From contig JAMWET010003145.1 in the NCBI GenBank assembly GCA_024036415.1, positions 23,501 through 87,500 on the forward strand: a stretch of 64,000 nucleotides of DNA, given 5' to 3'. Numbering within the stretch: position 1 is the first letter of the stretch; the number at the start of each line of letters is the position of its first letter. Below, one piece after another: positions 46,181 through 55,111 of the stretch. A program made the position numbers and the translations under genes. This stretch comes from Prochilodus magdalenae. Lineage: Eukaryota; Chordata; Actinopteri; Characiformes; Prochilodontidae. Under the pieces are notes generated by a model. It had not been told where the DNA came from. It worked only from the letters and a program-made list of their open reading frames with translations, and did not search any database.

Positions 46181-47515
46181 TAGATATTTTGGCAGGGTGG
46201 ACTCCCAGCATGCACCCTCCCGACTACCTGACAGGCTGCCTCGGTGAGTACAGTGGACTGTCGTATGTGGTCATGAAGGTCAGACGATACAAAGCCCCTC
46301 TCATCATGTTCTCCTTCTCAAACGGAAGGCAGGAGCGCCTCCTCAGTCCCGCTATTGTAATGCGAAGGCCATGTGTGGCTCCTGTGTGCGGTCGGTGTTC
46401 CTCAGGCAGTGTGTGTGTGTGTGTGTCTGTGAAACAGAGGAAACTGTACAGTCTCTAATTCTGAACTCAAGCCTAATCTCAATCTCAGGAACCAAGAGGA
46501 AATGGTGTAGCTCCTTCAGCGTTTGAGGAAGAGTCATTGTGTTGGTCCTCTGTGCAGCTCAGAGAGCGGCTCCTGTGAAAGGCTGTAGGAACACATCAAC
46601 AATACAGACTGAGCTGTAACTAGGCCTGCTAGTTTCACGGGCTAGTCGCTAATAGGCCTGATTAGCGCTTGTGGGTCATCCGAGTGATTCAGCTAGCAAA
46701 TGAAAGAGGAACACAAAAGAGAGAAAGACAGACGGGAGTGAATCAGGTGGGTGATTTTCTCTTGAATAAGAGCTAATCTGCTCTTACTGTATTCAAGCCT
46801 AGCCTGGAGGCTGGATGCTACAAGAGCGGCAGGGCCCTATGGACGCTAAGATCATGCTAACAGCTCTAAAAAGCACGGCTCACTTCCGAGTTTGGGTTCA
46901 GATCTGATCACTCTGTCTCACTACGAACTCTAGGACGGACTGGACTGGTTTCTGGATGCAGGCTTGATCTTCCTCGTCATCCGCCATCTTTGTTTCGTAG
47001 TGGGTGGTCAGGCACGATACCAGGAGCCATCAGCCAATAGCATTCAAAGACAGAACCGGCCCGAGTGCCTGCTCCCAAACTGTCAAAGCCAACCCCTTCA
47101 AGACACGAGCGCAAAAACTCCTCTGGAGCGCAGAGAGCAGCCAGAGTGCATGAGGAAAACCAAAAGGTCGAGAAGATGAACACACCCGGCAAAGAAAACC
47201 CAGGCCACGCGAGCGACGTTCTGCGCATGGGGGTCTTGTTTCACATCCGTGCTCGCGAGTGGGACGTTTACACACGTGAAATGTTAAAACCTGCAGGTGT
47301 ATGGTTTTCACCCTGGGTTTTGCGCCCCCTAGTTCTGGCAGCGATCTGACGCCACAAGTGTCTAAGATTAGGGGATTTGGAGCCCTCTCTGGTGGAAGTG
47401 TGTAATTACACACCACATGCCGGAGAACAACTTCTAACCTTGTTTGGACGTCCGACGTTGAGAAGAGAATTCAAAGAGAACTCGGTCAAAAGTAGGAAGC
47501 GTCTGCTGAGGATGC
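46181..47515. other. Intergenic, no gene recognised
   Basis: 46409-46428 is a short GT run. 46240 has a GGTGAGTACAG word resembling a plus-strand splice donor, but the sequence upstream gives no coherent exon. Overlapping frames at 46977-47416 on both strands are not protein-like. Confidence 0.4.
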
Positions 47516-47518
47516 GAG

Positions 47519-47519
<1 letters not shown>

Positions 47520-47589
<70 letters not shown>
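47520..47589. repeat. (TA)n microsatellite
   Basis: About 34 uninterrupted TA units. Long TA runs can extrude cruciforms and often break or collapse in assemblies. Confidence 0.98.
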
Positions 47590-47593
<4 letters not shown>

Positions 47594-47654
47594 TATTATT
47601 AATTACTGTATTAATACTGCAGCAATTAAAATACATAGACAACTGTTAGTGGAC

Positions 47655-47895
47655 CACATGAGGAAGAAAAGGAGGAAATAAGAATAAAAAGAGATAAATA
47701 GAGGACTGAGGGAAGAAAGAAGGGAATTTAGAAAATAAAGAAATGATAAAAGAAATACGACACAAATATCTAAATAAATAATAAATAGAAGGATAGAAGG
47801 GAAGATGGCAGAAAAGAAAAACAAGAAGAAGAAATGAAAAACGAATTGATTTAGAAACTGTAAACAAAGTTTCACTAAAACAATGAACAAAACTT
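47655..47895 (+). repeat. Purine-rich tract (GGAAGAAA type)
   Basis: About 240 bases that are predominantly A and G on the plus strand, with GGAAGAAAAG, AGAAGAAATG and AATAAA words. No regular period. The long phenylalanine-, leucine- and serine-rich open frames on the minus strand are a composition effect. Confidence 0.85.
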
Positions 47896-48535
47896 AAATC
47901 TGTTTTTTTTTGTAAATGCAAAAAAGCCAGTCCCTGCTAAGTTGGTGCTATGGTGTCCCAGGTGGTTGTTAAGGAGCTGCTCACCTTACAAACACTAATA
48001 AACACAAACCAAATGCAAACAAACAAATAAATCAATAGCAGCTATACAACTTTTAGAGTGAATATCATTCTTCAAATTATGGGATGAAACATTCCTACCT
48101 GAAGATCAAAGTATTTCCATTATAATAAAAATTAAAGCTTAAGTTAAATTAGAGTCGTCTTTTTATTTTTATTGTACCCTGGCAATCCCCAAAGAATTCT
48201 CACAGGGAAAAGAGTTAACATGTGAATATTAAATATTAAATATTAAAATAGAAATAAGCAGCTCCTCAAGTTTTGGGAAAGAAGAGATTTATTCTGGATC
48301 AGAAACTGAAACGATTTAACGCAGGAAACATTTTCATGAAAATAATTCAGTCTTAATGCTGAAAACATTATTTACACCAAAATCAGAACAACAAAAACAG
48401 CAACTTACATTTTTTGGATGTGCACAACAATCAGCAAAAGGCGAGTACAACTTCATTTAAATTAATTTCACATAATTTAACATTATAATAACCAAAAACA
48501 TTAAAGGGGAATTCCACTGAAAGGGTTACCTGTTC
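47896..48535. other. AT-rich intergenic DNA
   Basis: No gene. Short direct repetition of AAATATT at 48226-48246. Confidence 0.4.
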
Positions 48536-48670
48536 CTGCATTGGCATAATGATTAGACCTGTTCACAGTGGTGGTTATGGGAACCGAATGTCCATCTTGA
48601 AATCAGCCCTCATAGAGGGTTATTACATGAAATGGTTATGAATACACGACCTGGTGTCGTTATTTACAGT
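48500..48670 (+). mobile_element. MITE family M fragment
   Basis: Contains GGGGAATTCCACTG, then TTCACAGTGGTGGTTATGGG, then CCGAATGTCCATC, and ATGAAATGGTTATGAATAC, the last shared with 51355-51380. Confidence 0.65.
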
Positions 48671-48704
48671 ATATATTTTGAAAATAAAGGTTTAGCCTAT
48701 TTTT

Positions 48705-48708
48705 AAAT

Positions 48709-48739
<31 letters not shown>

Positions 48740-48818
48740 TATATATATTTTTACACTGCAAATGTATCTTCATATCTCCATATTTCTCATGTTGAGAGTG
48801 TTTTCAGATTTTTATAAA

Positions 48819-48853
<35 letters not shown>

Positions 48854-48855
48854 TA
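48705..48855. repeat. (TA)n and (TTA)n tracts
   Basis: TA-rich 48711-48758 with a T-run interruption, and about ten TTA units at 48820-48850. Confidence 0.9.
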
Positions 48856-49195
48856 TTTTAAATTCAATTTAATTTACTAAAAGGCGCTTTAGTTAGTTCG
48901 GCTTGTTTTGAAAATTCGCATTAAAATAAGCAAACCCGTCTGCGGTGAAACTAATCTGACTCACTAAAATGACTTTTAAAAAAAACTACAGGTCAAATTC
49001 AGCTAAAAAACAGCCTGCTACAATCCTTAAAGTAAAAATCGAAGGTAACTAGACACAGGATCATTTTACTTCCTAAGATGCAGGGCAAACTACACTTAAT
49101 AAAATAGTCCTTAAAGGAAACTGAGTTTTAGAATCATTTTAATTCTGTATATAAACGTCTGGGCCGTGTAGGTTAACTCGTGGTTCTGGATAGGA
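48856..49195. repeat. Diverged relative of the 285-bp repeat and spacer
   Basis: Words such as AAATAAGCAAACCCGTCTG and CGGTGAAACTAATCTG resemble the AT-rich 285-bp repeat at 44-46 kb, but no periodicity remains. Confidence 0.4.
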
Positions 49196-49273
49196 AATGA
49201 AAGGCTTATGTTTGGTTCCCATCACCGCCACTGTAAAGAAACTGTTTGGTAAGGTTCTTCAGGGCAAAAGAAG

Positions 49274-49472
49274 TGGTGGGTGTAGCTCAGCAGATAACAC
49301 CACTACCTGCCATGGCGCCACCACATGTGGGGTTCGAATCCCAGTCTGGGTGACTAGGCTGTGCTACTTCAATAAGGATCTTTGGGCAAGACTCCTATCA
49401 CTACACCGGCCCAACTGTAATATGAATAACCGTGTAAGACGCTCTGGATAAGAGCCTCAGTGCTGAAACATG
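49274..49472 (+). mobile_element. tRNA-derived SINE
   Basis: The head has an RNA polymerase III A box (TAGCTCAGCAG, 49283-49293) and a perfect B box (GGTTCGAATCC, 49331-49341) 38 bases apart, as in tRNA genes, but it cannot fold as a functional tRNA. The tail includes GTAAGACGCTCTGGATAAGA and GCCTCAGTGCTGAAA, the 3' tail type shared by many fish SINEs and their LINE partners. Its length of about 200 bases is normal for a SINE. Target-site duplications are unclear. Confidence 0.88.
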
Positions 49473-49475
49473 TCT

Positions 49476-50235
49476 ATATCTAGCTGATACGTCTTGAAAG
49501 CCTTATTTTGGAGATATTTTTAAAACTTGTTTTGGTCTCAGTAAGCCAAATTTTTGGTTCCACTATATCAGCAGATAAGTAGACTTAAGAAACCTGTTGG
49601 AAACAACTCAAATCGGAAAACTTGGCTCACGAAATTCACCTGAAACAGGTACATTTTTTAAATCAATTTTAATAAACAGCTACGAGGATCTCAGAGACCA
49701 GAATTTTAAGATGCATTAGCTAGCTGTCCGAAAGGTTACTTGCCCGGGTCTCACTTTTTTCAGAGTTTAAGTTAAAATGTTTCAGATCAAACAACTCACG
49801 TCGACTGACTGTTTACATCCCATCTGAGTCATGCATGAATTTTGGAAAAATGGGCGGAGTTTCTCTTTAAAGAAGCGTCCATTAAACACTGCTATAAAAG
49901 AACAACGACTCAACGCCTTGCGTTGGGTTATGAGGTCCTGCAGAGAGCAACAAAGACGTGAAGGAGTTTTACTTAGCACAGTGAATTCGAATCACTTACG
50001 TCATTCTTTGAAGTGACTCTTTGATCTTGTGTGATAAACAGTCGTTCAAGCTCCTACTGACAGTCTGAGAGTCTTTCGGAACACCCTACTTTGATATGAA
50101 TTCAAACGCAGGTCTCCGATTGGCTGCCGACAGCCGGACTATGGCTTCCGATTGGTTGCTGCAACGTCGCAATGGAGAAACAGGACAGTTGACGTGGCAC
50201 ACTGAGCCGATTTCCCTAAAAGCCTGTCATCAGTC
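49476..50235. other. Intergenic with one diverged AT-rich repeat unit
   Basis: 49490-49690 resembles the 285-bp repeat (TTATTTTGGAGATATTTTTA, GTCTCAGTAAGCCAAATTT). The rest is not recognised. Confidence 0.4.
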
Positions 50236-50239
50236 CCGG

Positions 50240-50690
50240 CGGTTCTTCTCTAAATTGGGGCTTCTTGAAAGATGAAATAAGCTTCTCCTATGATTTCATA
50301 CCACCATTGTTCTGGACCCGAGCAGCAGCGTCTCCTGAACGTCTGGGCGTCTCGGGGAAAATCCTGCCGAAAGAGCAAACGTACACAAACCCGAGCGGGG
50401 CGCCTTTAAACGTCTGCCAGGAGGGCCGATGACTCAGGCCTGAAGGGGCCGCTGATTAGTGGCTGCTATTTAATGTCTGCAAATAAAGGCCATCTGAATG
50501 TAAATACGGCGGCTCGCGAGCTTTTCATTCACGCCGTTCCACGCTACGAGAAACATTCCGCCAGGGCCTCTCAGGGCCGTGTTTAAACAACACTCCGGCG
50601 TTTTAACAACCTAATCTCCATCTGCCGCATCCCCAGCGCACAGCCCACTGCTACACACGCCAGTTCAGCTTTTGGCCGCACTTGGAAACG
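50240..50690. other. Unique-looking segment, candidate conserved non-coding DNA
   Basis: This stretch contains none of the repeat words seen elsewhere and is compositionally balanced. It includes TGCTATTTAATGTCTGC, then AAATAAAGGCCATC and nearby TGACTCA (an AP-1 site, about 50430). No open frame. Conservation cannot be judged from one genome. Confidence 0.25.
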
Positions 50691-51115
50691 GTCCGAACCT
50701 CCAAATCTCCAACTTTACAGGAGGAGGAAAACACATACTTTACTTTAAATGCAGGTCAATGGAACCAGACGTTTCTCCCAGGCTTTCTGGGCCATTCGTT
50801 TGGGTCCATTCCTTATGAAATTTGCACACAAGATAAAGAACAACAGGCACTTTCAGAATATGGCAGAAACTGAAAATGACAAAAATTCATTCAGAAAGTC
50901 GTTTTTCAAGAGGAAGAGTTCAAGGGGGGGGGTCACGGCACCAGCTTCCCAAACCATCTTCACAAGGACTAAATGGTGGAGATGTCAATTTAGGTCATTC
51001 AGAGTTGATTGGCAGTCTAATGCGGCACTCTAAAGTTAGAATACCTCACAGCCGTGGCCTAAATTGTATTTCTAAACATAATTCATACACCTGAAAATAA
51101 AAAAATGGCTACCTC
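50691..51115. other. Intergenic, nothing recognised
   Basis: No feature supported. Confidence 0.4.
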
Positions 51116-51119
51116 ACTT

Positions 51120-51480
51120 CATAAAATGATCTGGTATCTAGTTAACATATCTTATATTCCTCATTTCAGGCTGTTTTAGCTCATTATAAGATTATTAATC
51201 TAATTGTATAATGTGTTTTAACTTGATTTTACTGATTTTAAGTTGATTTTAGTAGAGCAAATTAACTCACCACATCCACAGATCATTTTAAAATGAGCTA
51301 ACCAGTCTAGAAACCAGGCGTCGACCTCTAAAAGCGCCCTCTCCAGAAGTTATTATATGAAATGGTTATGAATACGCTGCCTGATTTCATGGTTTACTGT
51401 AGTTTTGAGAAAGTTTTGGCCTAAAACGTACTTTTAAGCATCTATTCATTCACTACAAAAAGTTATCTAGCTTGTAAAAC
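51120..51480. repeat. Tandem duplication of about 360 bp, copy 1
   Basis: TATCTAGTTAACA at 51134 and GTGTTTTAACTTGATTTTAC recur 358 bases later. It includes a family-M end (AACCAGGCGTCGACCTCTA) and an AT-rich unit related to the 285-bp repeat. Confidence 0.85.
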
Positions 51481-51745
51481 TTTCTTGTATCTAGTTAACA
51501 CAGCTTATGTTTCTTATTTTGAGATTATTCTAGATTATTAAACTAATTGTAGAATGTGTTTTAACTTGATTTTACTGATTTTAAGGTGATTTTAGAAGAG
51601 CAAATTAACTCAGTACGTCGGCAGAATTTGGCTTGTTTCGAGCGTACTCCTTAAAATAAGCTAAACAATCTAGAAACCAGATGTCCACCAATAAAAGCGG
51701 CCTCACTAGAAGTTCAATAGCTTTTAGACAGTTTTGACCTAAAAG
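51481..51745. repeat. Tandem duplication of about 360 bp, copy 2
   Basis: Matches copy 1 from TATCTAGTTAACAC to the family-M end (AACCAGATGTCCACC) with scattered differences. Confidence 0.85.
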
Positions 51746-51839
51746 GTATTTTTAAACTTCCATTTATTCACTACGAAAAAAGAGTTATCCTAGTTGACAT
51801 AACTTTTCATTTTAAGATTGATTTCAGCTCTTTATATTT

Positions 51840-51875
51840 AATATATAATATATATATATATATATTTATATATTT
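51840..51875. repeat. AT-only tract
   Basis: TA- and TTA-rich tract without G or C. Confidence 0.9.
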
Positions 51876-52162
51876 AACTCAATCTTAAAATATGGAGCAG
51901 CTGCTGTACATTTTGTGAAAATTCCATGATGAACGGACCAACGGAAACGGCCCTTGGAAAACTTGGAAAAGTCTGGTACTTCCATTGACTTCCATTAATT
52001 TCAATCAGATGCCATTTTGGAGATACTTGTTTTTCTTTGATATTTGATATGCGTGTTATATATTTTCTTATATTCACTTTGTTAAAACTCAAATAAACAG
52101 AAACTGGGCGCCAAATGTAAAAAGTGTATAACTGATTTTTTGGGAGGATGTTTGGACGAGTT

Positions 52163-52396
52163 TTCCACAGGGAATATTCTGGAAGCCCCAGGGAACACGA
52201 CCGGAACTACTTCTGGATAAAACGTCAGCAATGGTAACGGTACGTGTCTATTGCCGTGGTACCTTCCCTTCGGATTCTTCCACAGGGAATAATCTGGAGT
52301 GGGTGGAGTTTTTATAGCCTAGCCTTGAGAACCACAGACAGGGGAACTTCGGGAAAGCAACCGGAACTACTTCTGGATAAAACCTCAGCTCTGGCG
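52163..52396. repeat. Partial duplication (TTCCACAGGGAAT..CTTCTGGATAAAAC)
   Basis: TTCCACAGGGAATATTCTGG and CCGGAACTACTTCTGGATAA at 52163-52223 recur at 52279-52385. In the second copy about 50 bases are added between the two blocks, or lost in the first. Confidence 0.8.
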
Positions 52397-52399
52397 TTA

Positions 52400-53310
52400 T
52401 GAAATCTGACATTATAAGGTTATTAAGCATTATTAAGCATCACGCATGTCATTTTAACTACTTAAGAGATGTTAAACCAGCTAATGGCAGGTGTTATAAG
52501 CGTTATGTATGCTATATAATGCCTTATAAATGCAGTAATAGCGCTTTATAAATATAGGATTCATTGGAAGTGTTGCCGAACCCTCTTCTCAGCTAAGCTG
52601 CTCTCTAAACAAGCCCAGTACAGCTCCGTACACGTTGGCTACACGGGCCTCAAGCAACAAAGACGAGCCAGCCTGCTGCACCTGCGGTTCGGTTCTGTCT
52701 TTCGGGTCACGGCGAGCCCCGACAGTCTCAGAGACTTCCCTCCATGCGCCTCCGTGTTCATTCGGATCAGGCAAAACGGGGACCCGAGCACAGCTGTTAT
52801 TAACTTTCCCGTCATGTCATCCAGACGGAACTATGTAGCGACACCGTCGTGGCACGCGGAGAGCGGAAAGTTGGCTTTGCCTGATTGGTCGTTGGTGCAC
52901 GGCTGCCACGTGTAATTTGCTGAACTTTTTCGCGACGCTCGCCCTCCAACAAATCCCCCCCGCATTTTCTCCACTACCCTTCAAAAACGATTGGGGGTGA
53001 AATTCCAGATGACGTTTTTCCGTGCCGTGGACTCGTACCGTGAGACATTCTCTCCGCCGGCCCCAACCATCCTCCTATGCTGTTAGGCTGTAGCTGATGT
53101 AGTGACGTGTTCAGACTTCAATCTGGTTCAACATCCGCCCACTGACTTCAATTGTAAGTAGGTTTTAGGTCAGCAGGCTTTGTGTCCCGTCTAGACACGT
53201 GGACAGATCATACCGAAATTCTTTCCAGGAAATTCCCAGTGACACATGGAACAATGTCTCTATGACCCTATGTGTGTTTAAGGTGGTAGTACCTCCAGGC
53301 TGATGCAGGG
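52400..53310. other. Intergenic, nothing recognised
   Basis: A 61-codon minus-strand frame at 52589-52774 is overlapped by a plus-strand frame and neither is recognised. Confidence 0.4.
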
Positions 53311-54027
53311 CCATGACGGGGCTATACATCCCTGTGGGGTGTGAGGGACGGGATCCATAGATTGGGAAGAGGTGCTACAGTGCAGGGAATGTCTCGTTCC
53401 ATGTGTGGAAAACGCTCCGGAGCAGATGTTAATGATTGGCTAAAAGGAGGGACTGCATGTGGGCGTGGCCAAAGACCATAGTGTGAAGGAAGTAGCTGAA
53501 TCTGCAGGTGTATGGAAGCAGCGTACGGTCATACGGGTCTACCAGCAGTGGATACAATCCCAGTCTACAGGGAATTCTCCTCGGAACTGTGCCAGGGAAG
53601 GCATCCACCAAATCTGGACCACCTGACCAGTTCTCTGATGGAAGAGTGCCTGAACACTGATGTGGCTACATCCAGAAACTCGTCCAGTCCATGCCCAATC
53701 CAGTCCCAGCTGTTATCGGTGCTGGTGGAGGTGCTACACACTATTAGGGACATCATAGGTGACTCAGTGTTTGTCCGGTGAGCTTAAGACCATCGGACGT
53801 TCTAATTCCAATTGCTCTATAGCGCTACCCCAGGTAGACGTAGCTCCCTATGCGCACATATGCAGTTGTATGCGCCACACTCCGCCTGGTTCCTCGACTG
53901 TTCTGCACGAGAACCACTGTTCTGCACAATGTCTGTTTATTTGAGTTCAACACACTGGGCAAAAACAATAACACCCACATGGAATTTGCACAGGGGTGCG
54001 CAAACTTTTGCTCACGACTGCATATAT
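53311..54027 (+). mobile_element. Internally deleted Tc1/mariner element
   Basis: 53335-53585 repeats the helix-turn-helix fragment seen at 17.7 kb. After a short joint, 53640-53747 is the transposase C-terminus: reading past one frameshift gives QKLVQSMPNPVPAVIGAGGG and then a stop, the classic Tc1 ending. The catalytic centre is missing. The 3' untranslated end runs to 53985-54027, where GTGCGCAAACTTTTGCTCAC followed by GACTG resembles a Tc1-type terminal repeat. The element lies on the plus strand, just downstream of vma21, which is transcribed towards it. Confidence 0.75.
53936..53941 (-). terminator. Candidate vma21 poly(A) signal inside the Tc1 element
   Basis: On the minus strand this is AATAAA, about 308 bases after the vma21 stop codon. 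I saw no earlier AATAAA between 54248 and 53942. It sits in the 3' end of the deleted Tc1 element. Use in vivo is inference. Confidence 0.4.
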
Positions 54028-54189
54028 ACCCAGAGTTCCTATAACAGTGCATCCCTACCACAGAGCTTAAGCACACGCTACACTAACACCTCGCGGAAGT
54101 GTCCGGCACCCAAACACCCAAACCCAGGCCTGGTGGTGACCTCCGACCCTTCCAGAAGCCCTGTGTACATGTCTGTTCCTCCTGCTCCA

Positions 54190-54240
54190 TACGTCACTCT
54201 CTCTCTCTTTCTGTCTCTCTCTCTCTCACTCCTTCCCTCC
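54190..54240. repeat. CT-rich tract in the vma21 3' untranslated region
   Basis: CTCTCT-type DNA immediately downstream of the vma21 stop codon, so GA-rich in the transcript. Confidence 0.85.
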
Positions 54241-54248
54241 AGCGCTCC

Positions 54249-54391
54249 TCAGTCCTGTTTCCCTTCTCTCAACTGCCGCGATCCCTCGTTCCACGCTGCG
54301 TAGACGAACAGCGCCAGGACCACGTGCACGGCGATCACGGCCACGATGGCAGCGTAGAAGTAGCTGTCGTTGCTGGAGTAGCCCAGGGACG
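54249..54391 (-). CDS. vma21: vma21, terminal exon (exon 3)
   Basis: VMA21 is a small ER membrane chaperone needed to assemble the V0 sector of the vacuolar H+-ATPase. The minus strand enters this exon through TCTGTCCGCAG and encodes the lumenal loop end, the second membrane span SYFYAAIVAVIAVHVVLALF, then VYAAWNEGSRQ and the tail REGKQD before TGA (54251-54249). The hydrophobic span and the WNEGSRQ..EGKQD tail are hallmarks of vertebrate VMA21; the tail region is where the yeast protein has its ER-retrieval dilysine. The first two bases complete a codon split with exon 2. The exon is 143 bases, as expected for the vertebrate gene, and is intact. The adjoining 3' region holds a CT tract and a transposon remnant. 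Confidence 0.97.
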
Positions 54392-54767
54392 CTGCGGACA
54401 GAGGACATAGTGTGTGAAGGTGTCGGTACACATGCATCAACTTTAGAACAGGACGACGGATCAAGGACAGTCGTGGTAACGGTCTGTGTGCATGTAGTCC
54501 TGCGTGGGGCAGCCGTCTGCCGATGGTGCTGCACTACCAGGAGGACTCATGGAGGGGCAGCACTGCTCGCTGGAGGTCTGTAATGGCGGCTGTTGGGTCA
54601 GTCAGGCACAGGGATAAGACCCGTCCTTGCTCACGTCACATGTCAACTTCTCCTTTAAAGGAACTTAATAAAGTGAAACTACATAAATCAAGTGTTTTGG
54701 TCTGTGGGCGGAGCCTTACTTTAGCCACACCCCTGCTTCTTATGTGTGTTTTATATGGTAGACGCAC
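54392..54767 (-). other. vma21: vma21 intron 2
   Basis: This 376-base intron begins with GTGCGT on the minus strand (donor GT at 54767-54766) after CGAAG and ends with a CAG acceptor (54394-54392). No feature other than unique sequence was recognised inside it. Confidence 0.93.
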
Positions 54768-54877
54768 CTTCGAACAGGTAGGCCTTTGATGTGAAGTACA
54801 GTCCGATGGGAAGGGTGATCATCAGGATGGTAAAGAACAGCATTGTCTTCAGCACAGACACCAGAGATCCATCGTTT
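54768..54877 (-). CDS. vma21: vma21, middle exon (exon 2)
   Basis: The minus strand encodes NDGSLVSVLKTMLFFTILMI, then TLPIGLYFTSKAYLFE, which is the first membrane span and short loop of VMA21. The acceptor is a good polypyrimidine tract ending CTTCTCCAG, and the donor is AAG/GTGCGT. The exon is 110 bases: one base finishing the codon from exon 1, 36 whole codons, and one base starting the codon shared with exon 3. This is the phase of the vertebrate gene. Together exons 2 and 3 give about 83 of the roughly 100 residues expected. The N-terminal 17 or so residues (exon 1) were not found between here and 64000. No stop or frameshift is present, so the gene is probably functional. Confidence 0.97.
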
Positions 54878-55110
54878 CTGGAGAAGTGGAGGGAGAGACA
54901 GCGTCAGTGTTCTCTCGCTACGACATCCAGCATGCATCGCAAACTCAACAACTTGGGAATCTCTGTGGTGCCACCCGATCCTGACTGCCGACCTTATCAA
55001 CCAAGCTAGTCGAGCTCTGGCTTCGGAACCGTAGAGAAGACATCGGTTCTGTCTCTGTTCAGCACGGGGTGGACAGCAGAGCCAAGCTTTTCACTGGTCA
55101 GATATCCGGC
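54878..55110 (-). other. vma21: Start of presumed vma21 intron 1 (3' end, unique part)
   Basis: About 230 bases of unique sequence separate the exon 2 acceptor from the 35-bp array. On the minus strand the polypyrimidine tract CTGTCTCTCCCTCCACTTCT precedes the acceptor directly. Confidence 0.7.
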
Positions 55111-55111
55111 T

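Noticed and set aside
46189..46458. Plus-strand exon ending at the GTGAGTACAG word near 46243
   Set aside because: The donor-like word is good, but the upstream sequence shows no acceptor or coherent coding frame and no known protein.
47603..47921. Minus-strand hydrophobic proteins rich in Phe, Leu and Ser
   Set aside because: They follow from the purine-rich plus strand; two frames are open at once and composition explains both.
49274..49350. A functional tRNA gene
   Set aside because: A and B boxes are present, but the arms cannot form a tRNA cloverleaf and the sequence continues into a SINE body and tail.
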